From assembly GCA_014898415.1 (NCBI GenBank), contig RCTD01000029.1, forward strand, positions 372,001 to 436,000: a stretch of 64,000 nt of DNA. The letters are read 5' to 3'. Source of the stretch: Stromatinia cepivora. Lineage: Eukaryota > Ascomycota > Leotiomycetes > Helotiales > Sclerotiniaceae. Made by a program: the position numbers and the translations under genes. The notes beneath the pieces were generated by a model. That model was not told where the DNA came from. It made no database searches and worked only from the letters and a program-made list of their open reading frames with translations. Shown here piece after piece: positions 49,061 to 61,100 of this stretch; the stretch's first letter is position 1, and every line of letters begins with the position of its first letter.

Positions 49061-49973
49061 TTTGAGGAGGGGTGGGACAATGGGTGGCATTGAGGATGAA
49101 GGGAGTGTGGACTTCCGGATAAGGCGGAGAGGGTGCTATGCTGCTGGAATATAAGGGATAAGAGGAATCCAAGCGTAGGGAGCAGAAGGAATGGTATTGG
49201 GGCTGGGATCGGAAGAAATAAGAAGAAAAGAGCAGGATGAAAATTTCAGGATGATATGCCATGACATGATATGAAATGGATGGAATGGAATACGGCAAAG
49301 AATATGGTTATGAAATGAAATGTTATGATCAATGATATGAATTTCAAATACTTTTCTCATTTTTCATTCTCCTTCTTCGCTTCCTGGATACTTTCATAGG
49401 TATTCAATGCTTGATTCCCTCATAGTATTGATATTCAATGCTCTATATGATGGGAAAACATCTATGACATGCCTGATATATTCCACCTGAGTCAGTTACA
49501 CTACCCATATAACAGCAAGTACATCAACGCAATGAACATCACATACCAGAAATATATCCTCAACTTCTCTCCCCTATTTTTATATACCTATACCCAGGCA
49601 TTGATATAACTCAAATGTCCAAGAATAACTTCATCCTATTGAGAGAGCTATATTACCATATTAGGTTTAGCTTTCCTTTTGTTCTAGAAATCATACCTAA
49701 TTATGTCATAGCTAAAATATCTCGAGCTCTGGGCAGCAGGTGAAAAGCAAGGATATTTATCTTTTGAATTTCAAAACCATATACTCTTCTTACTATAACT
49801 TTTCATATCTGCGCATTAGAATCCATACGACTTATCAGTTTTATTTCTAAAGGAAGACATAATAATTGCATTGAATTCGTCAATTATTAATTCCTATATT
49901 ATCCAAGATTCAAGATTCAAACCCCTCATCTAAAAGCAACAATCCACACCAATCTACACCTCAATATTCCATC
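49061..49973. other. Intergenic, no gene
   Basis: 0.9 kb between two plus-strand genes. GGAATGG/ATATGA-rich sequence and the downstream promoter. Nothing else is supportable. Confidence 0.6.
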
Positions 49974-50658
49974 ATGCTCCCTCTAAAACGCATACCATAT
50001 TCCCTCCCTAAATCCTCCACCCCAATATCAATCTCCTTCTCTCAAATCCCTTCTCGACATCGTCGGTTCGCAAGCACACCTCTAAACAAAGGCCAAAATA
50101 GAATATACTCCCGGTACGTTCCTCTCCCTAATCCCATTCTCCCTTCAAATCCCAATCCCAATCACCACCCGCCTAACCCTGCACAGAGTCCGCTACCCCT
50201 CCGACCTATCAACCTACATCTCCCTCGGCACCTCCATCTCCAAACCCCTGCTCACCCTCTGGACAACATCCTCCTGTTCCACCTGTCGCAAGATTTCTCC
50301 TCTCCTACATGGAATTGTTTATAAGGGTGTCGGGGAGAAAGAAGGTGGTGTGCTATTCACGGAGGTGGAATCCGATGCCCCGGATGTGTTGGCTGAGGAG
50401 TTGGGAGTGAGGTATTTGGTGAGGAGTGTACCGTCTTTGGTGGTCTTTTGGAGGGGGGAGGTTGTAGGTGGTGGTGGAGGGGAGGGGATGGGGGAAGAAG
50501 CATGGGGGAAGGGAGGAGGGAGGTTGGGCGCGGATGAGATTAAGAGGTTGGGGAGGGAGGGGTTGGAAGAGTGGGTTAGGGGGGTGGCGAGGAGGGGGGA
50601 GGAGTGGAGGGAGATGCATCCCGCAGGAGAGGGAATTTTTGGGGGGTGGGGGAAATAG
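49974..50658 (+). CDS. Mitochondrial thioredoxin-like protein with CSTC motif
   Basis: Two exons, 49974..50113 and 50187..50658, over a 73-bp intron (GTACGT ... GCACAG); 203 aa. The N-terminus is basic with Ser/Arg and no acidic residues (MLPLKRIPYSLPKSSTPIS, RHRRFAST), like a mitochondrial presequence. The join gives RVRYPSDLSTYISLGTS, then LLTLWTTSSCSTCRKISPLL. The CSTC dithiol after a Trp-containing beta strand is the thioredoxin-fold active site. YLVRSVPSLVVFWRG holds the cis-Pro loop. The C-terminal third is Gly/Glu/Arg-rich. A thiol-disulfide role in mitochondria is inference. Confidence 0.82.
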
Positions 50659-51205
50659 GGGAGGGGATGAGGGTTTATATATGGTGAGTTTGGATATGAA
50701 TAATGGATGATGGATGGAAATACCCGAAATATCATAATCAATGACATCCTTCATGAATAAATAGCACGTTACCTATCTATTTTATATTCTCTATCGCAAC
50801 TTATCATCTTGTGAAGAAATTCAAGGTTCAAATGTATTGGATTGGATATATAGATATATACATTCTAGTAACTAGACTTAAATGCTCAAGGGACATTTAT
50901 TACACCCATCACATTCATCATAACAAGTATATATACACATATAGATATAAAAAAAACCTCTAAATTAAAATCGAAAATATAAGGGGAGAAATTAGACAGG
51001 GTAATAGTGAGTGTATTGTTTATTATTGTTATATTATGAAAATTGGGTTTTGTTGTTGGGTATTTGAGATCTGTTCTTTTATGTGGGTGGAAATGGAGGG
51101 ATGGGTGGAAATGGAGGTTATGGTTATGATTGTACTGTGTGATTAGATGGGTTTTATATGGGTTTTATGTGATATAAGGAGATTTATTAGAAACTTTCTT
51201 TTGGT

Positions 51206-51221
51206 GGGGGGGGGGGGGGGG
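51206..51221 (+). repeat. G16 homopolymer
   Basis: An uninterrupted run of 16 G, followed by AGGGG. A possible quadruplex-forming site in intergenic DNA. Confidence 0.9.
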
Positions 51222-52370
51222 AGGGGTTTGGGATAGAGGGTATTGGGTGGAGGGAATTGGGATAGAAAGTGTTGGGATAGATACTAAATACTAGATGATA
51301 ATATTAAATATTTATGATGATATTTTAGAAGTTATAGGATATATATTTGAGGAAAATGTTAAGGATTAAGCTTTAGGAATTGAGGATTATGGATTGAGGA
51401 TTTAAGATTGGTTAGAATAAAATTGGGAAGTTAGGTTGGATGGTTGGGGAGATTAAGGAGGCTGGATGGTTGGATAGTAGATTAGATTGAGGAACTTGGA
51501 CTCGGGGAAAAATTAGGAAGAAGGGAGGTGAAGCTTTGATACTTGTAAGGGAGTTGGAGATAGATAGAAGGGAAAAGGAAAGGGGAAAGTGTGGAGAGGT
51601 TGAGGTTGAGGTAGTCGTTTATGTAGTAGTATGTAGAGATTTGGGATTCGAGGGGACAGGATATTGAGGATTAATTTTGTAGAATGTGACAGGGGATGAG
51701 ATGAGATGAGTTTTGCTGCTATTGCAGCTGGAAGTTGGAGTAGAGATTTTGTTGATTTAATTGGATGGAAATGGAAATGGAAATGGTATGCTGGCATCTG
51801 GAGAACGTTGAAAGGAGTCTGAAAGGAGTTCGGGTAATTGATTTTACGCTTCTTGTTCCGATGCGGGTTAGCTTTTAGTTGTGTAGGCTGGATATGAAGT
51901 TTGTTGAGATGAGAAATCATAGATGAGGTGGGAAGTTGTGCTGATTGTGGGTTGGAGGAGGAAAGGGAGAGATCGGGGAGAAAGATTGAAGGAAAGAAGT
52001 GGGAGAAGGAAAAGTGAAAGGAGGATACATGAATGAATCGAACCGATGTGGGAGTATGGGGGGAAAGAAGAATGTGAGTGGGAAATTATTCTTCATGGAA
52101 TGAGATGAAAGATGGAGTAGAGTTTGCTGGGGTTTATCCCTAAAAAAGGTTTGAGTAGTTTGCAACGTTGTGATGTTTAGTGGTATATTAATGCAAGAGA
52201 ACGATACTAAACGATAATTTTGGATTTGAAATTTTGAGCCAGGAACTTGTAATGAGAGAGAGGTTGGGAAAAGTTGGAGAAAGAAAATTGAAAGATTTTG
52301 ATATGAATCGAAATAGAAGATCGTTGGCATTTAGTAGGAGGAAAATGATTCAGAAGATCAATCTCAATCA

Positions 52371-52900
52371 CATGTAATAAGAAGCTCCAACAAGCTGTTC
52401 AAACTCTACTCATCGATTTTGGAACTGGACATCGTGCATTAAAAGATAGAAAAGTGGTGGGGAGATCGGATTAGAGGAGGTATGTATGGTAATCGGATTG
52501 GTTGTCGGTATCAAAGGGAATTGAAGATCATGTAACAAGAAGCTTCATTGAACTATTTGGTACTGATGCATGCTTTGCTCGTCGATTTTCGGAAACTTGT
52601 GAGGTTACATTGAAGCAACGGGAAAGGAAAGAAAGGTAGTGGAACGAAGGAACTGATAAGAGTGTTGAATCGAGGTGGTTGTCAATGAGGGGGGGATAAA
52701 ATTAACCCCATGCGACAACAGATTCTGGCAAGCTACTGGCTCTCCAGATACGAAATTTCGAGAATCGCCACGTTGCTTCAAATAGTGAAACGAAGGGATA
52801 AAGCATGTATGAATTGAAATGAGATAATTGCTAGTTGGTAGAAGATGAAGACCAATTTCATGCAAGAAGCCGTTCCTTCGAGGTTGCTAGATGTCCCGGC
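52371..52900 (+). repeat. Degenerate tandem array, about 150-180 bp unit
   Basis: Four related anchors begin CATGYRAYAA (52371, 52529, 52709) or CATGCAAGAAG (52859). The first two are followed at about 45-60 bp by CTC[AG]TCGATTTTxGGAAC. Spacings are 158, 180 and 150 bp. Confidence 0.55.
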
Positions 52901-54747
52901 TGGAAGTTGTTCCAAATTGGAAAGAAACTTACTTGGGACAAACTTTGATCACTCGACTTTATGTTGCATAGAAATAAAATGAAGTTTCGGAAGAGGGAGT
53001 TAGTATTTAGATATATATGCAATATACATGTGAAAATACCTTTGATGCAAATGCTGTGACTTGAAACTTGTACATAACTATATGTTGGTATGTTCTCAAA
53101 TATATATTATCAAACAATAGATGAATATCTTATTACCCCGGAAATTTCTTGTTGGTATTTTTCTGAAACATCGTATTGTTAAACCCCAGATTTCAAATCA
53201 TCGCTTTCGGACACGTGCTGCATAAAGAGGCGTAAGATGTTAGATTAGGGTAAGAAATGGATCCTGTTTGAAGGCAAAAAACAAGGAGGAAAACTGTTTG
53301 TGCATGATTAAAGAACAGATGACTTGTGATCAGCTGGATATTGGACTTTACAACAAGTATGTTCCATTCTATGCGGGGAATTTTGGAATTAGACACTTCT
53401 TTTTATAGAAGAAAATCATGAAGTGATAAATTCGATTGTAAGACTTTTACATGTACTGTGATGTATCTGTTGTATGTACTCACGAGAATGTAGAATGTAT
53501 CAAGTAAATGGCGCAATGAAGATATGGGCCTACTTCAAGAGATAAGTCCCATTTTGTACATCCCTTGTAGCCCACCATGTTGCCCAACATGTTGAATATT
53601 CTCTTCACGAGATGTGAAGAAGCATACCCAAAGGTTGATCATACCTCGGATAGTCCCATTATTGGATTGCGCAAAACAAGTAGATACCTAGTAGTTTTGT
53701 TAACATCACAACCCTCACCAAGCTTTTTCATGGCCAACAAGGTCGCAAAGACCGGGAAGCGCGCGTTATCTGGCACATACTGATGCATATGATGGGGGGT
53801 AAGATACAAGGATTTAAATTGAGGTTTGAGATCCCCAAAAAGATCTACGTATACGTAAAGCTTTGTTTACATTTTAACCCTGTAGTTTAAACATGTGTGG
53901 CTACATCACTACCACAACATGCTCATTAGATATCACGAGCACAAGCTGAAATCCTTTTCCCACTTTCAAAATCATGATCGAGCGCTTATCTTACCTCTTA
54001 CCTCTTTATCAATATATGTCTATGTCTTGGAAATTACTCCACTGCTGTTGTGTCACTTTGACCTCTGTGGCGCTCGATTTACCCCATATGACCTTCCTTA
54101 ACATTTCAGGGACCTCTTATTCTTAACACTAAAATGATTTTTCGACGGCAGTTAGTACGCTAATTTGGGTTTAACCTTCGAATTTTGACCAAACTGGAGG
54201 GTTGTCGTCATTGGAAATAGTTCTAATTTCCAATTTCCAACTACACCGCCCGACTAAGTAATGAAGGGGGTTAGAAAACATCATTTTCTCATTTAACCCT
54301 TCATCCTTACCAACATAGACTGAGTTACTAGGTAACATTTTAAATTTCTTATAGGTTCTTTCCTTTTTCTTATTGCTTTTATCTTAATTGTACAAACACC
54401 CCAAAAATCTTCCGATATTAAAGCATATGAGAGTCGGTTTTCTGCCATTCCGACTCCCTCCCTCATTGCCCCCTCCACCTCTTCCTACAAAATTCGTATA
54501 TTTTCCGTTTTCCTATAGATCAGATTCCTATATTCTTTTGAGGGCAGTGATCATCTTTATATTTTACTTCAATTACCTCCACTACCTATTGATTGAGTCC
54601 AAGGACCCCTCAGTTTCTTCCAGCCAGCCTCCCTGATAAGGCTGGTGAAGCCCGTTTGCTTCGAATCATTTACTTCAAACCTAGACATCACCATAACCTG
54701 GATATGATATATTGATCTTTCCTCCTCTTTAATCTACGATCGTCAAA

Positions 54748-57249
54748 ATGGGCGACGATCCAATCACAGATATCTCCCCCAAGGAAGCACCTTCAGAACC
54801 ACGATCATTCCCCGGCCGAGATTCTGCTGCAAACTCTCCAGCAAATGAAAAGGAAGATGGAGATTTGGTAGACTCGGATACCAAAGGTCGACCTTCGAAA
54901 TGGAGTATGGGCATTTTAAATGTGCCTAATACTCATGAAGTTCCTGGTAAGATTTCTAGACAATCCATCTTAAGTCCGTACGATACCTAATGAATCAACT
55001 TCCCAGGCTCGGTCCTCTTACTCACAGGTAAACGAAACGAACCATTAGGTTTGCGAAATGCTCCAGCTAGAACCTCAACATCTACACTTCCACCTCAAAC
55101 TCCATATGATAGAAGTCGCGCAGCTTCAACTTGGTCCGAAAAGAAATTGACAAAAGATGGGTCGACCGTTTTGGATCCTCAACCGGAAGAATCAAGTAAT
55201 GATCCTCTTAATTGGCCTGTTTGGAGAAGAGATGTAGCATTACTTTCCCTCGGATTATACTGTATGTTAGGAGGTGGTATGACACCAATTTTAGCGGCCG
55301 GATTCACCAATGTTGCATCCACGTACGACGTTACAACCGCCGATGTTGCACTTACAACTGGATTGTATATGATGGGTCTTGGCATTGGTTCGGTATTTGC
55401 TTCACCTACAGCAATTTTATACGGAAAACGTCCAGTCTACCTTGGTGGGGCAATTCTTTTCATCCTCTCTTGTGTATGGTGCGCTCTTTCACCTACATAT
55501 ATTTCCCTTCTCATTGCCAGGATCGTTCAGGGTATTGCACTTAGTCCAGTCGAATGTTTGCCATCTGCAACAATTGCTGAGATTTTCTTCTTACACGAAC
55601 GTGCTTATCGTATTGGGATTTATACTTTGTTACTTCTTGGTGGAAAGAATTTGGTACCACTTGTCAGTGCCGCTATCATTCAAACACTTGGTTGGAGATG
55701 GGTATTTTGGATTGTTACCATAATTGCTGGCTTTTGTTGGATACTCCTTTTCTTATTCGTTCCAGAAACATTCTGGGATCGAACACCACGACCTAAAAGA
55801 GCGCGATCTAGAAGCCGAAGCAGGAAAAATTCTAACATGTCACAAATAATTCATACATTGGGAGGGTTCAGACGTTCATCCAGCAGAGTTGATATAGCTC
55901 ATCAGCCCCAACTTGATGGAACCGAAGGAGAACAACAACCAATGAGATCTCCTCAAATACAGATGAGGCCAGCTGAACCAACTCGAAGTATGCATGTTGG
56001 TTTCGTTCCAGATGATATGAATTCAGATTCAACTTCAACGAAGATTGATGAAGAGGATAAGCAAGACAAAGAAGAAGATAAAGATGCTATTACTAGGCCT
56101 GCAAGTCCTCTCACTAGACCCAATCACTTAGAACATCATGGTAAGCGATGATTTTTTTCAAATAAATGCGAGATTAAGCTAACAATATCCTGTATAGCAC
56201 GTGTATCATTTGATCCTAACTCTACTCGACCCACTACTCGTGATCATGACTTCATACATCAAGAAGAATCTTCACCCTCAACAGGGGTACCTACTTTACA
56301 CAATTTCAACTCACCTTACTATAGTAATATAGAAAAGTCTGGAGGAAATTATGTCGATCGAGGTCGTCCAATGGAAAGAGATCGTTCAAGTGCAACTCTT
56401 CGACATATTGAAGAAGGAGCTTCACTTCGTGAACTATCCCTTGGACCACAATACACTAGAGAACTTCGAGAGGCCCCGAGACAAACTTTCATACAACAAC
56501 TCAAGGTTTGGAATGGTCGATTGAGTAAAGATAAATGGCTCATAGTAGCCATTCGTCCATTCATTTTATTCACATATCCGGCTGTTTTATGGTCTTCTAT
56601 TGTATATGCTTGTTCAATAGGTTGGCTCATCGTTCTATCCGAATCTGTCGCCGTCATCTATCGAACAAGAGAAACCTATAACTTCTCTGCTCTATCAACT
56701 GGTTTAATCTATATCTCACCCTTCGTTGGTGGTGTACTCGGTACGGCTGTTGCTGGTAAAGTCAGTGATGTTATTGTACGCGCCATGTCTCGTCGCAATG
56801 GAGGTCTTTACGAACCTGAATTCCGCCTGATAATGGCAGCACCAGTTGCAGCCACCACCGTCATTGGACTAATGGGTTTTGGCTGGTCCGCTCATGTTCA
56901 TGATAAATGGATTGTCCCAACAATATTTTTCGGTATTATCTCGTTTGGCTGTTCTCTTGGTTCAACAACGGCAATCACTTTCTGTGTAGATAGTTATAGG
57001 CAATATGCAGGAGAAGCATTAGTGACGTTGAACTTTAGTAAGAATATCTTTCATGGATTGGTATTCAGTTTGTTCTTTACGAAATGGTTGGAGAGAAGTG
57101 GGAGTAAAAGTGTTTTTATTTGGTTGGGGGTTATTCAATTGATTTTGATGGCGGCCAGTATACCAATGTATATTTGGGGAAAGAGAGCGAGGATGTGGAC
57201 TGTTGAGAAGAATTGGATCGAGAGGTTTGGAGAGAGGTGGGGAAAATAA
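54748..57249 (+). CDS. Major facilitator superfamily transporter, DHA1 type
   Basis: Three exons, 54748..54946, 55007..56140 and 56198..57249, with introns of 60 and 57 bp; 794 aa. The two halves carry six helices each. Landmarks are DPLNWPVWRRD before TM1, the loop signature ASPTAILYGKRPVYLGG, ARIVQGIALSPVECLPSATI in TM4, then FFLHERAYRIGIY. The central cytosolic loop is long (about residues 310-480) and rich in Ser/Arg and Asp/Glu. The second half starts at about WLIVAIRPFILFTYPAVLW. Proton-coupled efflux or uptake of small molecules across the plasma membrane is the family role; the substrate cannot be read from sequence. The disordered N-terminus (about 100 aa) and the extended loop suggest regulation by phosphorylation, which is inference. 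Confidence 0.93.
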
Positions 57250-57837
57250 GGTGGAGTAGAGAGAAGAGGTTTATAGTGGTTGAATGGAAATAGGGAGTTG
57301 GCGGATGGAGTCGTGGAACGAGAAGGATGAAAGAAGGGAAAGACGAAGAAGATAGATTTTCATTTCGGCTCGTTTAGCGATGGAGTTTCGGTTTTATTCC
57401 TTTTACATATGCATGATGGAGTTAATTATGAAAGTTCATATAGAATATGGCGCCGGCATATACATTTGGATGTTTCAATGGTTTCGCATTGGTAACTCTT
57501 TGGTTGGAATGGGATGGGATTGGAATTGCGGTAAATTGGCATACGCATGCATCGCATTAGTATGATTTTCATTATGATTATGGCTGGAAAGGGAGTTTGC
57601 ATTATACTATGGATGGATTATTATAATGAGGCGAGATGAGGTAATGAGAGATGAGGTTATGAGGATGAGGTTATGGGATGGGATGGGATGAGATGAGGTG
57701 ATGAGATGAGATTGAGAGATGAGAGATGAGATGACCTGGACTTGAATGGATTAGATACCTACCTGATACCTACCTGATGTGGAGAACAAATAGAATTATT
57801 ATGGTGATGATGATGATAATGATGGATTTTTTCCCCA

Positions 57838-57873
57838 TGTTGTGAGGATGTGAGGATGTGAGGATGTGAGGAT
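57838..57873 (+). repeat. 9-bp tandem repeat (TGTGAGGAT)
   Basis: Four copies of TGTGAGGAT in a row, preceded by GATGAG-rich sequence. Confidence 0.85.
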
Positions 57874-57995
57874 GAGTAGCTGAAAAATCAGTGAATCCAT
57901 GGGTAACTTACATCTAAATGGGTGAACAACTTATCCCATCTTATCCTATCCCGTTCCATTTCTATTGTAATCATCTAACTTGAACCATATATCAT

Positions 57996-58160
57996 ATATC
58001 ACACATCACACATCACACATCACACATCACACATCACACATCACACATCACACATCACACATCACACATCACACATCACACATCACACATCACACATCAC
58101 ACATCACACATCACACATCACACATCACACATCACACATCACACATCACACATCACACAT
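57996..58160 (+). repeat. Heptameric satellite (ATCACAC)n
   Basis: About 23 nearly perfect copies of a 7-bp unit, ATCACAC. Seven is not a multiple of three, so the open frame through it is a three-phase repeat (Ser-His-Ile-Thr-His-His type), not a gene. Confidence 0.95.
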
Positions 58161-61100
58161 TAACCCTCATCCCAAAATCCCTCATTATTATCGATGATTC
58201 TGGCAGTAAAAAATATATCATCGTATTGCATCGCATCTCATCACATCGCATCTCATTTTTAAGAAATTGAAACCATACTTCTAGTCTACCGTCTAACTCA
58301 AACTCATATCCATAGATAAGGTTAATTCAATTGTAGCTTGATACGGAGTACTCGAATTAAAATTAAAATTGAAATTGAAATTAAAATTATTTTGTTGGAT
58401 AGATGGATTTTAGGGTTTTGGGGGTTTTTGGATTCGAAATAAAAGATATTGTTGGGAGGTGGAAGGTGGAGGAGGGGGTGCTTGGAGGGGAGGGGGGAGA
58501 AGGGAGGAGAAGGGAGGAGAGGGTTTTTATGGATGGGGATGGGGATTGTGGGATGGGGTTTGTGGAGGGAGAGGGGATGGGATTTGGATGTTTGGGGGGG
58601 TGAGGAGGTGGGAGGTTGGGGAGTTGAAGGTGAATATAAGTGGAATGAATAAGGAAAGGGTACCGGTGGGAGAATGGATGAATATTCAAGTAACAGAGGA
58701 GAATATCAGAGAGAGATAAAAGGGCTGATTAGATTGCGCTTGAGTATTCATTATTTTTAATGATATAAGATCTGGTATTGGGAAATCCTTTATTAATTAA
58801 AGGAATTAAATATAGTTGAGGGAAGAAAAGCTTGGAAGTGGGAGGGTGTGGTTTTTATAGAATTCTAGGGCTGGGGGGGGGAGGGGGTGGTGGGGGGTAG
58901 GATAGAAAAAGTGATTGGATTAGGGGAGAAGAGAGGAAAGGAGGGGAAAGGAGGGGAGGAGAGAGGAGGAGAAAGGAGAAGAGAGGAGGAAAGAGGAGGG
59001 TATTTGTTAGTTTAATCTGCATTGTAAATTAATTTTTATATTAGAATAATAAAAGTTAGTAATATAGATATAAACAATATAAAATTCTCGTCTCATATTA
59101 GAAAACAATAACATCGATATAATTATAAATAGTGACAGTCAAAATAATACACTTCGATCTATAAACTACACCCGATTCAAAAACTTGAGCAGAACTATAA
59201 TAATTCTACGGATATATTCTTGAAATATGATGTATGCAGCTACAAAGATCAAAGAATGTGGTACAAGATATCTTTCAGGTAACTAGGTAGCTACCGGCAT
59301 TTTTCAGGGTTTTTTTTATATTGTTTTGTTGTTTTGAGATGGTTTATGGAATAATGTAGAGGTTTATATATGGAGGGATGTGGATGGGATGTATGGGTGT
59401 GGGAATGAGGTCGGTGGTGAGGGGTAAGGCGGAAGGTAAGGTGGTGCGAGAGGAGTTCAGTAATGAGTGAATATTTTGGTGCTTGGTGGCTCAGTGAGTG
59501 AGGGATATAAGCGGAAAAACTATGGATTCATTGGGATGTTGAATTATTCTATTCAGAGGTACGATATATGAGCTCGAGGGTGAGTCCATTGGATTTTACA
59601 TTATCGGTTATATATTAGGAGCTCGAATTGAGATATTGAATCATATCGGAGAGTATGAAATAACAGTGAGGGAGTAGAGGCTGGTGCGTGAGGAGATTGG
59701 TCGTTAATGGGAGAGGTGATCTGGGCTGTGTGGAGGGTTGGTACATGGGGTGAGGGAAGGGAAAAGATCAAAGGAGAGAATGCATTGTTATAAGATAGTA
59801 TAATTGTTGTCTCCTTTCTCAACTATTATCAACGAATTTTTTAATAAATATATGGGATGAGATAGATCTGTGACAATATTACCATACCCGAGCATCAAAA
59901 ATTGTACAGGTGCGATGAATTAGTTGATAGGCTTTTCACTTCGACATCTTTTTAGTCTCGTACATGCATCGGTGGATCAACCAACCTGATTTTGTGCTGT
60001 ACTAAAGACTAAAGGACTGGACGGGCTGTTTTATATATAGATAAGATATAAGAAAGATGAGCTTGTGAGGAAATGAAGAGAAAGTATAAGTGGGGATTTG
60101 AAAAGGGAAGTGAATAGCGGATGTGCGAGCCAGTTTAAGAAATCAAAGGGGTGAATGTTGGACTGGGGAGAAGAGTGAGATTTAGTTAAAGTGTGCAGCG
60201 CCGGTATATCAAATGTAGTCATATGATATGTATATCCGCCATGTCTTATTTAAAACATGGTATTTGAATTTCTGGATTCTTCAAATGTACTCAAAATGAT
60301 GAATAGGTGGTTGTATTTCATGGCAGAGTTATATTGAAAGATAGATGATGAAAGTGACATGATAGGTTTAGGGAAATTTGAGTAGGAAGATGGGAATAGT
60401 AGAAAAATTAGAAGACTTGCTATGAAATATGAAATATGAAATATACTGTTGTGATTTTTGGTAATTTGTCATCGTTTCTCCTATTATTGTTATTGTCATC
60501 GCTTAAGTTCTACTGCGGTTTCACAAGATGAGATACATATGACGAAAGAGCAGTGAACCTGAACTAACCAAACCAGAAGCCCGAAAAGTAACTTCAAAGG
60601 TAGAAAGTATCTCTGGATAATATCATATCCACAAGTTTACGTCTCCGAAACCAGCTTTCTTCTCTTTGAATTTGTGTTAACGGGACGGGGTCAGGTGGTT
60701 GGTACTTTTATGGATGACTGTTGAAGATTGTTGAGGGTAAGAGCAAGGCTGTTGAAGAGGGGAGGGAGTGAATTATATAGAGTTCCGCATACACGCTTAC
60801 GCATTCGAAAGTCCTTCAACAATCTTTATATTACTAGCGAAGCTGATCCGGAAAATGCATTGCCACATACGGCACTCTAGATCTATTTCAGCATGCACTT
60901 GCTGCAAGAGCATGAGTATCATGGCAAATTGCGCAATGGAGCCGAGATACCTAGTATACGTATCTAGGATAGTTCCATGGGCAGCAACTGTGGTACTAGA
61001 GTCTTCATTGATGGGAGAACAGTCGAGATTTGGGAGAGCTAGGTCAGTTCGGTGTACTATTAAATTCAGATTGTATAGATGTGCTGCTTCAGAGCTTCGA

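Larger units (their letters stand above)
50659..54747. other. Long intergenic region upstream of the MFS transporter
   Basis: 4.1 kb with no supportable coding exon. It contains purine-rich sequence (about 51000-52300), a G homopolymer and a degenerate tandem array near 52370-52900. It could include a long 5' leader or non-coding transcripts for the gene at 54748. Confidence 0.5.

Noticed and set aside
50319..50754. Minus-strand Pro/Ser/His-rich frames
   Set aside because: Antisense of the G-rich end of the thioredoxin-like gene.
51513..52330. Two adjacent minus-strand frames of about 135 codons
   Set aside because: Pyrimidine-rich composition gives Pro/Ser/Phe/His strings; no domain, and no convincing join between them.
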